Part shown: positions 25,630-33,894 of the stretch, one piece after another | Numbering within the stretch: position 1 is the first letter of the stretch | How the letters are laid out: every line of letters starts with the position of its first letter | Source: Candidatus Zixiibacteriota bacterium | GTDB taxonomy: Bacteria > Zixibacteria > MSB-5A5 > GN15 > FEB-12 | Direction: 5' to 3' | Assembly (NCBI GenBank): GCA_022571985.1 | Contig: JACZWU010000009.1 | Span: 59,684 to 123,683, forward strand | Length of the DNA stretch: 64,000 nucleotides | Notes under the pieces: generated by a model | Told to the model about the DNA's origin: nothing | The model's database searches: none | What the model saw: only the letters and a program-made list of their open reading frames with translations | Position numbers and translations under genes: made by a program

Positions 25630-27854
25630 CAGCGCCTGATTAAAAGAATTTTCCCCCGCCCCGAATTTCCCTCGTCATCTGCAATTACAAAAAGATAAAC
25701 TCCTGAGACAACCTTTTCGCCGCTATCGTTGCGGCCGTCCCACCGCTGACCTATTTTCAGCTCCCGGACCAATTCGCCAGCGGCTGAATATAAATTCAGA
25801 ACCCCGCTGCCGGCGTAGTTAAACTCCAGCAGGTCATCCGGAGAATCAATGATAAAAGGATTTGGAAAAGGCATTACCGATTTTAACTCAGAAGTAGGCG
25901 TCCCGATAGTCGAACTGATGACGCTTATACCGACATCGGTCGCAATATACGTCTGTCCGGTAAATTCATCGTAGTGAATTTTACTTACGTTATTTGAGAC
26001 CAGGCCGCTATTTAAACTATTAAAAGTTTCTGTTTTTCCACCGGCCGCGTCAAATCTGACCAGTCCGTTGGCCGCACCTGCCCAGAGATTACCGCGACTG
26101 TCGAATTCCATAACTTTGATATCCGGGCCTATGCCCGGCGGCAGGGTCACATCCACGAAACGTTCAATGCCAAAATCATAGCGGGAGATTCCAAAATTTG
26201 TGGCCACCCAGAGTTCTCCGTCGGGAGAAAAGACAACATCACGAACCACATCTGAAATCAGAAATGAATTGCTTTCGGTCATCAGCTGACAGACGCTACG
26301 CGAGGTGTCGGCGGAGTTAACATTCAAATCACACCGGTAGAGACCGATATCTTCTGTACCGATTACGACTATCTGTCCTCTGGCGTCAATCGAGGTCACA
26401 AATTCATTGCTGATGCCGTCGATTAAACCGAGTGAATCCCAGCTTGAGGGACTATTGATATTGTTCAGGTTTACAAACGCCACCGGATAAATATTCAATG
26501 CGCGAAAACAGGCGACATAAAGAAAATTCCCTTCAATAACCATATCTGCAATCACCACAAAAGCAGGCCCCGCCGGGCCGTCGTTGTTGCCAATCATAGT
26601 AGTATTATTTTCATCGTAGTTTTTCATCAGATTGTCGCCGTTTAACCAGAGGCCTTCACCGAAAGTCCCTATCCAGGCACTTCCGGAGGGGTCAAGAGTG
26701 ATGACCGTGCTCTGCCTGTTCATGTCAATAGGGGACCATTGACCGTTTACATATTTGCCTGCCTCCTTAAAATTGAACCCGGCAGTTATGACGCCTTGAG
26801 CATTGACTGTCAGATCTGTAACATCATTGCCCGGTGTTCCTGTAAACGGATAAATTTGATAAGATCCGCCAGAGTTTTGATAGATGTCGATATCAGCAAC
26901 GCCCAACCAGCGAAATGAGCCGGTGCCGGTGCCGGTGGCAGGCAGCGCTGGCAATCCTGTAGTAGACAGTGTAACTGCCGCAGAGTCTTTGACTACCCCG
27001 AAAGCAGCTGAACTGTAGAAAAAGAGCGAATCGTTTTCTACTTTTAAGTCAGCAAATGGTGATGTCTGACCAAAAGGCATAACAACGAACGTATCGGTCA
27101 CACTCCTGTCAAGGCGGTACATGCCTCTCTTTGTTCCGATATATATTGAGCCTTCGAATTTTTCTACTCTGGTAATAGTGTCGTTGGCGAGTTCCGGGAA
27201 CGTTCCCAAGTCGTAAGTTGTCCAGAACGATGGCGCTTTAAGCTGGACCGGATTACTCTTGTCGGCCATAGCCAGACCTGACGATGTCGCCAGCCAGATT
27301 ATGTCGCCATCGATGAAAATATCGAATACATCGGGTGATGGATTAAGATTACCAAATAAGGTATAGCTATCCTGAATCTGACCGCCATCGATAGTTTTTG
27401 AATAGAGCACCAGTCCGATTTCACTGCCGACCCAGATAAAATTGCCATCATCGGCCAAACTATGCAAGCGCAACAGATTGTTATCCTGGTCGATAAACAG
27501 ACGCGGCTCGAATAAGCCGTTCTCATAACGAATCAGCCGGCCGAAACCTGTAATCCATATTACGCCGCCGGCATCTTTGATTACTTCTGTAATGTCCGTT
27601 GTACCCAGCCCGTCGACATTGGTGAACTGCCGCCCGGCTGTGATGACAGCGGCAGCATCTAATATCATCAGACCTCCCGAGGTGGCCATATAAACAGTGT
27701 CATCAATCAGGTTCATCCGTCTGACCTCTTTAAACGAAGTAAGGCTGGTCCACTGCAGCTCTTGCGAATAAACAGGCTGCATGACGAGCAGAAAAATCGC
27801 CGGAAATAATATGCCGGTCAGGGTTTTCGTAAGAATAGTTTTGAAAGCAGCCAT
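25629..27854 (-). CDS. Secreted beta-propeller protein with C-terminal sorting-like domain (PorZ-like)
   Basis: A signal peptide (ending QPVYSQ) is followed by about 620 residues of propeller blades of the two-component-regulator type, with repeats such as GVIWITGFGRLIRYENG, GELWVATNFGISRYD and GNLWAGAANGLVRFD. The last 85 residues form a sorting-like domain (PFPNPFII, SAAGELVREL, VVSGVYLFVIAD). The layout of two propellers plus a C-terminal domain, and the size of 741 residues, resemble PorZ of the type IX secretion system, but this is inference; it could also be an ordinary secreted substrate. The start overlaps lnt by 37 bases. Confidence 0.7.
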   Translation of the reverse strand: MAAFKTILTKTLTGILFPAIFLLVMQPVYSQELQWTSLTSFKEVRRMNLIDDTVYMATSGGLMILDAAAVITAGRQFTNVDGLGTTDITEVIKDAGGVIWITGFGRLIRYENGLFEPRLFIDQDNNLLRLHSLADDGNFIWVGSEIGLVLYSKTIDGGQIQDSYTLFGNLNPSPDVFDIFIDGDIIWLATSSGLAMADKSNPVQLKAPSFWTTYDLGTFPELANDTITRVEKFEGSIYIGTKRGMYRLDRSVTDTFVVMPFGQTSPFADLKVENDSLFFYSSAAFGVVKDSAAVTLSTTGLPALPATGTGTGSFRWLGVADIDIYQNSGGSYQIYPFTGTPGNDVTDLTVNAQGVITAGFNFKEAGKYVNGQWSPIDMNRQSTVITLDPSGSAWIGTFGEGLWLNGDNLMKNYDENNTTMIGNNDGPAGPAFVVIADMVIEGNFLYVACFRALNIYPVAFVNLNNINSPSSWDSLGLIDGISNEFVTSIDARGQIVVIGTEDIGLYRCDLNVNSADTSRSVCQLMTESNSFLISDVVRDVVFSPDGELWVATNFGISRYDFGIERFVDVTLPPGIGPDIKVMEFDSRGNLWAGAANGLVRFDAAGGKTETFNSLNSGLVSNNVSKIHYDEFTGQTYIATDVGISVISSTIGTPTSELKSVMPFPNPFIIDSPDDLLEFNYAGSGVLNLYSAAGELVRELKIGQRWDGRNDSGEKVVSGVYLFVIADDEGNSGRGKILLIRR

Positions 27855-29410
27855 CTGAAAAAGAATATAGTTGCCAGGGCCAGGGTTATCAACCAGGACA
27901 ATTTGCCGGTTAAATTACCTATTTTGGTAAAGGCCGAATAGCCCTGGAATTCACCGACTTTTCCGACTCTGGCTGAAACTACGCCAACGGGAAGCTGCTC
28001 TCTTATCCGGCCATAGCCATCTGTTATATAGCTGATGCCGCTGTTGGCCACCCGGACACCCCAGATTCTGTTTTCAATACAGCGCATCAGAAAAATTCGC
28101 GAATGCATATAAATACCTACCGACTGGCCAAACCAGGTATCATTGGTAATGCCTACCAGAAACTCCGCGCCGTCCAGGACATATTGTCGGGAATAATCAG
28201 GAAAAGTCGATTCAAAACAAAGCAGCAGACCATAGAAGTAATCAGGAAGTTCAAACAGCTTAGCCGAATCGCCCGGATAAAAGTCCGACCACCAGGTAAC
28301 ATCGTAGGTTTCTATAAAAGTCAGAACTTTTTTGAGGGCATCCGCTCTCAAGAACCAGAGCTGCTCCTGATAGGGTACCTGCTCTGCAAAGGGCACTAAC
28401 TTAACTTTGTCATAGCGGCTTTCGAGCCGACCCAGCGGCGAATACTGATAACAGGAGTTGTAGGACTTGTACTGATTGGGGCCGGTAAACTCAGCCCCCA
28501 GAGCGCCTACCAGATGATAGCCGTTTGATTTTTTTACAATCTCCCTGACTTCGTCAGCACACCAGGGGTCATTTGAAAGGTAACAGGGCGCCGATGTTTC
28601 CGGCCAGACATAGAGCACAATGCCGGTATCTGCTATGCTTTGAGTCAGCGAATCATAGAGGTCGAGGCTGTACTGGCGGCTTTGCTTGTCCCACTTGACG
28701 TCAATCGGCACCGCACCCTGCAGCATGCCGATTTTGATAGTTCCATCAATCGGAATAACCGGCATGGTTACCCAGCCATAGGCTGTCAGACCAATTATAA
28801 TCGCAGCCGATGAAAAGATTGAAGTCAGCTTTTTTTCTATACTTAATTCTTTTCTGAAAAGCTGGTACAGCAGCAGATTGACAGTCACTATCAAAAACGA
28901 CAGACCGCTTACTGATATGACCGATACAATCTGAGCTATGTACAAATAATATGACTGCGAATAACCTAAGTCGCTCCAGGGAAAGGCAAACTGGGTCAAT
29001 GACCGGAAATTTTCCATACCGACCCATACAAAAGGCAGCGACAGAAAACCTGCAAATCTATTGATGTGGTAAACCTTATTAAATATCAAAAGTGCAATGG
29101 CATAATATGAAGAAACTAAGAATACGGCGGCTATCATTCCGGGCGGTGTCACCATGGCTATCCAGTACATAGAAAAAAGATTGAAACAGAAGCCAAAGAA
29201 AAACGCCGCCTGAAAGGCTTCTCTTCCCTCAAGTTTAACCAGAATCATAATCGGCCTGACCAGCGCGAACCAGGCCAGAAATCCAAAATATTCAGGATAA
29301 AAAGAAAGCGACAGCAAAAACGCCCAAAGCAAAAGCTCCAGACGTCTTTTTCTAACTGCTCTGTCAGCAGGTATTACAAATAGATAAATCTTTTTGAAAA
29401 AATTCCGCAG
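27818..29410 (-). CDS. lnt: Apolipoprotein N-acyltransferase Lnt, start uncertain
   Basis: Lnt adds the third acyl chain to lipoproteins at the inner membrane. Six or more N-terminal hydrophobic segments precede a nitrilase domain with the E-K-C triad: Glu in YVWPETSAP, Lys in YDKVKLVPFAE and Cys in LLLCFESTFP; a final transmembrane segment closes the protein. The frame has no ATG near the start. TTG at 29332 begins right at the first membrane segment without basic residues. CTG at 29410 has AAAGAGGTG five bases upstream and adds a basic N-terminus; I used it, with doubt. Product 530 residues with CTG, 504 with TTG. Confidence 0.9.
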   Translation of the reverse strand: MRNFFKKIYLFVIPADRAVRKRRLELLLWAFLLSLSFYPEYFGFLAWFALVRPIMILVKLEGREAFQAAFFFGFCFNLFSMYWIAMVTPPGMIAAVFLVSSYYAIALLIFNKVYHINRFAGFLSLPFVWVGMENFRSLTQFAFPWSDLGYSQSYYLYIAQIVSVISVSGLSFLIVTVNLLLYQLFRKELSIEKKLTSIFSSAAIIIGLTAYGWVTMPVIPIDGTIKIGMLQGAVPIDVKWDKQSRQYSLDLYDSLTQSIADTGIVLYVWPETSAPCYLSNDPWCADEVREIVKKSNGYHLVGALGAEFTGPNQYKSYNSCYQYSPLGRLESRYDKVKLVPFAEQVPYQEQLWFLRADALKKVLTFIETYDVTWWSDFYPGDSAKLFELPDYFYGLLLCFESTFPDYSRQYVLDGAEFLVGITNDTWFGQSVGIYMHSRIFLMRCIENRIWGVRVANSGISYITDGYGRIREQLPVGVVSARVGKVGEFQGYSAFTKIGNLTGKLSWLITLALATIFFFRWLLSKLFLRKP

Positions 29411-29448
29411 GCGGACACCTCTTTAATTTCTACTGAGCAATATTATTA

Positions 29449-30486
29449 CTAAACGAGTTTAACTTTAGCCGAGCCCGGCACTATCTTGCCGATAATCTGA
29501 ACAGCCTCAATTTCTTCTATAATATTATTGGCGTTAGTTTCATCCGCTACAATCACGAAGCCTATGCCCATATTAAAAGCAGAGTACATATCGTAGTCGT
29601 CTATTTCACCTATTTTATGTAACCATTTGAAAACCTGCGGAGTCTGCCATGAATTTCTGTCAATTTCGGCGTCAAGTTTTTCAGGCAGAATTCGTTTTAG
29701 ATTCCCGGGAATCCCACCTCCGGTAATATGCGCCATGCCCAGTATTTCAAATTTACTGATAAGCGGATAAACAGCTGAAACATAGGACAGATGTATCTGA
29801 AGCAGCGCTTCGCCAACCGTCGTCTCCAGCTCTTCAATAAAGTCGTCATGCTTAAATCCGGCTATCTCAAAAGCAGCCTTCCGCGCCAGTGAATATCCGT
29901 TAGTATGCAGCCCTCTGGAATTAAGGCCCAGAACAAGGCTGCCTTCTTTTATAGCAGAGCCGTTTATAATTTTATCTTCGTCGACGATGCCGATTACAAA
30001 CCCGGCTACGTCGTATTCTCCGGACTGGTAAAAATCGGGCATCTCGGCAGTTTCGCCTCCGAGCAGTGGTATTTTATGAGCCGAGCAACCCCGGCTAATG
30101 CCGCTGACAATTTCTGCCACAACTTCAGGGTCAAGTTTACCGGTCGCGATGTAATCCAGAAAGAATAGCGGCCGGGCGCCATGCACTAAAATATCATTGA
30201 CGCAATGATTGACCAGATCTTCACCGATAGTATTATGCCGGTTAGTCATAAAGGCCAGCTTCAGTTTTGTACCGACGCCGTCGGCCGATGAAACCAGCAC
30301 CGGCTTGGTTATGCCGTCAAAATTTGGCTTGTAAAAGCCGCAGAAGGCCCCCAGTCCATGCAGTACATTTTCATTAAAAGTCTCAGCCGCAAGTTTCTTA
30401 ATACGCTCAACCGCATCTTCTCCGGCTTTGACATCCACGCCCGATTCGGCGTAGGTCATTTTTGATTTGTCCTGATTTACCGCCAT
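29449..30486 (-). CDS. purM: Phosphoribosylformylglycinamidine cyclo-ligase PurM
   Basis: PurM closes the imidazole ring to form AIR in purine synthesis, using ATP. Motifs: YAESGVDVKAGEDAV at the start, SADGVGTKLKLA, CVNDILVHGARPLFFLDY, GGETAEMPDFY, HITGGGIPGNLKRILP. The length of 345 residues is normal. No ribosome site precedes the ATG; instead a strong promoter ends five bases before it (30492-30520), so the mRNA is probably leaderless. It is the first gene of the unit running through lnt to the glycosyltransferases. Confidence 0.97.
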   Translation of the reverse strand: MAVNQDKSKMTYAESGVDVKAGEDAVERIKKLAAETFNENVLHGLGAFCGFYKPNFDGITKPVLVSSADGVGTKLKLAFMTNRHNTIGEDLVNHCVNDILVHGARPLFFLDYIATGKLDPEVVAEIVSGISRGCSAHKIPLLGGETAEMPDFYQSGEYDVAGFVIGIVDEDKIINGSAIKEGSLVLGLNSRGLHTNGYSLARKAAFEIAGFKHDDFIEELETTVGEALLQIHLSYVSAVYPLISKFEILGMAHITGGGIPGNLKRILPEKLDAEIDRNSWQTPQVFKWLHKIGEIDDYDMYSAFNMGIGFVIVADETNANNIIEEIEAVQIIGKIVPGSAKVKLV

Positions 30487-30491
30487 AGCGC

Positions 30492-30520
30492 TATATAGTG
30501 CGGCCTGCGGACGATGTCAA
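30492..30520 (-). promoter_or_regulatory. Promoter of purM, leaderless type
   Basis: A perfect TTGACA (30515-30520) and TATATA (30492-30497) are spaced by 17 bases; the -10 box ends five bases before the purM ATG, so transcription should begin at or next to the start codon. The -10 box lies in one arm (30490-30501) of a 12-base inverted repeat whose other arm is at 30536-30547, a possible operator. Confidence 0.7.
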
Positions 30521-30547
30521 CTTGTACCTGCTAAGGCACTATATAGC

Positions 30548-31540
30548 TCAGCAACCCTCTTTTTCCAGCAGGTCTAATACTTTCTGAAAATCGGCAGGAA
30601 TCTCTGACTCTACTATCACCTTGACATGTTTTACCGGGTGGACAAACTCCAGTCTTTGGGCGTGAAGAGCCTGCCGGGATAATATTTCTAAAAGTTTTTT
30701 AGCCAGCGGTCTCTCCGGAGCAAAAATGCCCCTGTGCCATTTTTCCCTGCCGCCATATTCCGGATCACCAAAAACAGGATGCCCCAGATGCGCCAGGTGA
30801 ACTCGAATCTGATGAGTACGGCCGGTCAGCAGTGAAAGTTTAAGAAGCTGATAGCTTCTGTAACTGAACTTGAGTTCGTATTCGGTGATAGCTTCTCTCC
30901 CCGATGTTTTGGTAACTGCCATTTTCTTTCTGTCTTTTTTGGAGCGGTCGATATGAGTTTTTATCAGACCTTTGGCATCTTTCAGACGTCCGCAAACCAG
31001 TGCCAGGTATTCTCTTTTAATGCCTCTTTCCTGCAGCGCCTTTTGAAGCTCTCTATGGACAACATCTGTCCTGGCCACCAAAAGCAGCCCCGAACTGTTT
31101 TTGTCCAGACGATGGACAAGGCCTGCCCGCTCAGCCCCGCCGCCTTGAGCAAGATTTTCAAAATGATACATCAGTGCATTTACCAGAGTGCCGCTGCGAT
31201 TACCGACTGCCGGATGAACTACCATACCGGCCGGTTTATTGACCACCGCCAGAAATTCATCTTCGAAACGAATATCCAGCTCTATATTTTCGGCTGTTAT
31301 CTCAGATTTTTTCAGAAGAGGCAGAGTAAGCTCAATTATATCTCCGTCAGAGAGAGCCCGTCTTTTCTGAGGAAGCTGTCCGTTTACTAATACTTTGTCA
31401 TCTTTGATTAATTTCTGAATTTGATTCCGGGAGAGATTCAGTTCGGCATTCGAACTCAAAAACAAGTCGAGTCGCTGGTTGGTGGAGTCGCCGGTGACTT
31501 TAAAACTAAACTTTTTATCCCCGGCACTTTCGACATTCAT
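30548..31540 (-). CDS. rluD: Ribosomal large subunit pseudouridine synthase, RluD family
   Basis: The product isomerises uridines in 23S rRNA. An S4 RNA-binding domain lies at residues of about 17-80 (LDLFLSSNAELNLSRNQIQKLI), followed by the catalytic domain with the active-site aspartate in HRLDKNSSGLLL, VVNKPAGMVVHPA, and LTGRTHQIRVHLAHLGHPVFGD. The length of 330 residues fits RluD rather than RluA. It begins four bases after pdxJ on the minus strand. Confidence 0.94.
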   Translation of the reverse strand: MNVESAGDKKFSFKVTGDSTNQRLDLFLSSNAELNLSRNQIQKLIKDDKVLVNGQLPQKRRALSDGDIIELTLPLLKKSEITAENIELDIRFEDEFLAVVNKPAGMVVHPAVGNRSGTLVNALMYHFENLAQGGGAERAGLVHRLDKNSSGLLLVARTDVVHRELQKALQERGIKREYLALVCGRLKDAKGLIKTHIDRSKKDRKKMAVTKTSGREAITEYELKFSYRSYQLLKLSLLTGRTHQIRVHLAHLGHPVFGDPEYGGREKWHRGIFAPERPLAKKLLEILSRQALHAQRLEFVHPVKHVKVIVESEIPADFQKVLDLLEKEGC

Positions 31541-31543
31541 TTG

Positions 31544-32281
31544 TTAACCCGGATTTGACCGCTGAGAGTCATTTATCGTGCGAATCATTTCACTGACAGC
31601 TCTTTCGAGGCCGACAAACAGCGCCCTGACGCAAATTGCCCGGCCTATTACCAGTTCGGTAATGTATCCCAGCTCCACCAGCGGAGAAATATTTTTATAG
31701 TCGAGACCTCTGCCGGCGTAAACTATCAGACCCTGTCGTGAAGCAGCTTGTGCCGCCCGGTCAATCTTGTCAAGTTCTTCCCTGGCTTCGTTATTATCGG
31801 CCGCGTCGGCGTAGCCCATGCAATTAAGAAGAACCCCATCGGCGCCGGTTTTGGCAACACTTTTGACTGCTTCAATCTCCGGTTCGATCAAGAAATTTGT
31901 TTTGATTCCGGAACCACTAAAACGGCTGACCAGTTCATTATAGTCCATCTCGCCGCTGTGCAAATCGACCGTGGTGACAGGGCTGTCGCTGTCGGTTGTT
32001 TCGGCCACTATTGTGGCAGAATGCGGCTTTATCTCAATGGTCCTGTCCAGAATTTCCTCGATTGGAGGAATTTCTACACCGAGCTTAGTCTTGGTGATAT
32101 TCTTTAGAATAAACAGGTCTCTGTCCCTTATATATTTGCGGTCACGCCGTAGCTGCACCGACAAGCCATCGGCTCCGGCAAGTTCCACTAAAACAGCGGC
32201 CTGTGCGGGATCCGGCTCTTTTTGAGAACCAGCCTCGCGCAGTACCCCGATCATGTCCAGGCTTACAGAAAGTGCAGGCAA
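31544..32281 (-). CDS. PdxJ-family protein without the family histidines
   Basis: The protein aligns along its whole 245 residues with pyridoxine 5'-phosphate synthase: SLDMIGVLREA, GADGLSVQLRRDRKYIRDRD, VEIPPIEEIL, YAGRGLDYKNI and ELVIGRAICVRA. Residues expected in PdxJ are changed: His after the first Asp is Met10, the His of HLREDRRH is Gln43, the His of AGHGL is Arg191 and the His of IGHA is Arg214; the Glu70 counterpart is kept. As these histidines bind or act on substrate in the E. coli enzyme, normal activity is doubtful. The start is TTG with AGGAG eight bases upstream. It lies between rsmA and rluD. It may have a new function or be decaying, though the frame is intact. Confidence 0.8.
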   Translation of the reverse strand: MPALSVSLDMIGVLREAGSQKEPDPAQAAVLVELAGADGLSVQLRRDRKYIRDRDLFILKNITKTKLGVEIPPIEEILDRTIEIKPHSATIVAETTDSDSPVTTVDLHSGEMDYNELVSRFSGSGIKTNFLIEPEIEAVKSVAKTGADGVLLNCMGYADAADNNEAREELDKIDRAAQAASRQGLIVYAGRGLDYKNISPLVELGYITELVIGRAICVRALFVGLERAVSEMIRTINDSQRSNPG

Positions 32282-32314
32282 TTTTTTTCTCCTGTATCAG
32301 TTTTAAAAATATGC

Positions 32315-33115
32315 TTAAAGAATCTTAAGGGACACCAGCTTTTCAGTCAATTCTAAAAACTTAGAACTTTCAATCTCTTCTGCTCTTACTTTCGGCCCTA
32401 ATCCTAGTTCCATAAAAATTCTGGCGGCTGTTTTACTGTCCGATATGATATCAGGCACCAGATTGTTTAAAAGCAGCTTACGCCTCTGCTTAAACGACCT
32501 TCTTACTAATAGTTCAAATTTGACTGCGTTTTTGATTTCCGGCTCTGCTTTGATATCCAGAGTCACTACCGCCGAATCAACCTTTGGAGACGGCTCAAAA
32601 TTTTGGGGTGATACAGTAAAACAGAGCTTGGTATCGTAGTAGAGCTGAGTGAATATAGCCAGAGGCGACCATTGCTTGCTGCCGGCAGAGGAAGTCAGCC
32701 GCAGGGCGACTTCCTTTTGAAGCATGAAAACAGCCTTGGTAACTCTATTTCTATTTTTCACAGTCCAGTCAATAACCGGTGAACTGATGTTGTAAGGCAG
32801 ATTACCGCACAGAATAAATTTATCTAAGTCTTTCGACTGAGGTTCAAATTTGAGAAAGTCCTGATTGAGAATGGTCACGTTTGAGTTTTTTTCAAACTCT
32901 CGGCTCAATTGAGCGGCCAGCACCCGGTCAAATTCGACTGCTATCAGTCTGGCGCCTGTTCTGGAGAGTGGCCAGGTTAGAGCGCCCTGACCGGGTCCAA
33001 TTTCTACAATGGCCTGCTCAGACGTAGCTGAGATGAGTTCAACAATCGAATTAACGATTCTCTCTGATACTAAAAAGTGCTGACCCAGACGTTTTTTGGG
33101 TCTGATACCCGTCAT
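32315..33115 (-). CDS. rsmA: 16S rRNA dimethyladenosine transferase RsmA (KsgA)
   Basis: RsmA dimethylates A1518 and A1519 of 16S rRNA. Motifs: KKRLGQHFL at the N-terminus, the SAM site VEIGPGQGALTWPL, and the catalytic NLPYNISSPVI. The C-terminal FKQRRKLLLNNL is also typical. The length of 266 residues is normal. It follows tatD by two bases, an arrangement also seen in Firmicutes. Confidence 0.96.
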   Translation of the reverse strand: MTGIRPKKRLGQHFLVSERIVNSIVELISATSEQAIVEIGPGQGALTWPLSRTGARLIAVEFDRVLAAQLSREFEKNSNVTILNQDFLKFEPQSKDLDKFILCGNLPYNISSPVIDWTVKNRNRVTKAVFMLQKEVALRLTSSAGSKQWSPLAIFTQLYYDTKLCFTVSPQNFEPSPKVDSAVVTLDIKAEPEIKNAVKFELLVRRSFKQRRKLLLNNLVPDIISDSKTAARIFMELGLGPKVRAEEIESSKFLELTEKLVSLKIL

Positions 33116-33117
33116 GC

Positions 33118-33894
33118 TTAACCTGCGAATGTTTCTTCCAGCTTAAAAAGCTTGACACAGTTTCTGTCAATTATCGTTTCGATATCGGCAACCGGCAAGT
33201 TTTTCAGCTCGGCTAATTTTTGGTAGACGTACTTTACATAAGCCGGACGATTCGGCTTGCCGCGAAATGGTACCGGAGTCAGGTAAGGAGAATCAGTCTC
33301 AAGTATAATTTTTTCCAGCGGCACCTGTGAGGCCACTTCGGCCATATCTGCATTCTTAAAAGTCATAACCCCTCCGAACGAAACAGAGAATCCGATTTCG
33401 ATAACACGCTCGGCGTCAGCCGCATCGCCGGGGAAACAATGAAACAGACCGCCGACAAGGTCGGTTTCATATTTCTTTACAACTTCGATTGTTTCTTCAA
33501 GAGCCTCACGGGTATGTATCACTATTGGTTTTTTTAATTCTATGGCCAGTTCAAGCTGTTTTTCGAAAGCTGCGTATTGAAGTGGCTTAGGAGAAAGATT
33601 GCGGTAAAAGTCCAGACCTATTTCGCCTATGGCCACGACTTTCTGGTGTGCCGCTAACTGCCGCAGCTTTTCAATTGATTGTTCGTTTAGCTTTTTGGCA
33701 TCGTGCGGATGGATACCAACCGTACAGTAAAGCGAGTCATATTTCTCGGCCAGATCAAGCGACAACTGCGATGTCTCAATATCAATGCCGATATTGATAA
33801 TTTTGCTGATGCCATCAGCTAGAGCCTCTTTTATCAGCTGGTCCTGCTGCTCGGTGGAGTTCTTTATATAAAGATGGCAGTGCGAATCAATCAT
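33118..33894 (-). CDS. tatD: TatD-family metal-dependent DNase
   Basis: A TIM-barrel hydrolase with metal ligands visible as DSHCHL at the start, GEIGLDFYR, IHTREALEE, FHCFPGD and ILETDSPYLTPVPFRGK. TatD proteins are 3'-5' exonucleases or deacylases with quality-control roles. The length of 258 residues is normal. The ATG abuts the metG stop by one base, and the order metG-tatD-rsmA matches that of Bacillus. Confidence 0.94.
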   Translation of the reverse strand: MIDSHCHLYIKNSTEQQDQLIKEALADGISKIINIGIDIETSQLSLDLAEKYDSLYCTVGIHPHDAKKLNEQSIEKLRQLAAHQKVVAIGEIGLDFYRNLSPKPLQYAAFEKQLELAIELKKPIVIHTREALEETIEVVKKYETDLVGGLFHCFPGDAADAERVIEIGFSVSFGGVMTFKNADMAEVASQVPLEKIILETDSPYLTPVPFRGKPNRPAYVKYVYQKLAELKNLPVADIETIIDRNCVKLFKLEETFAG

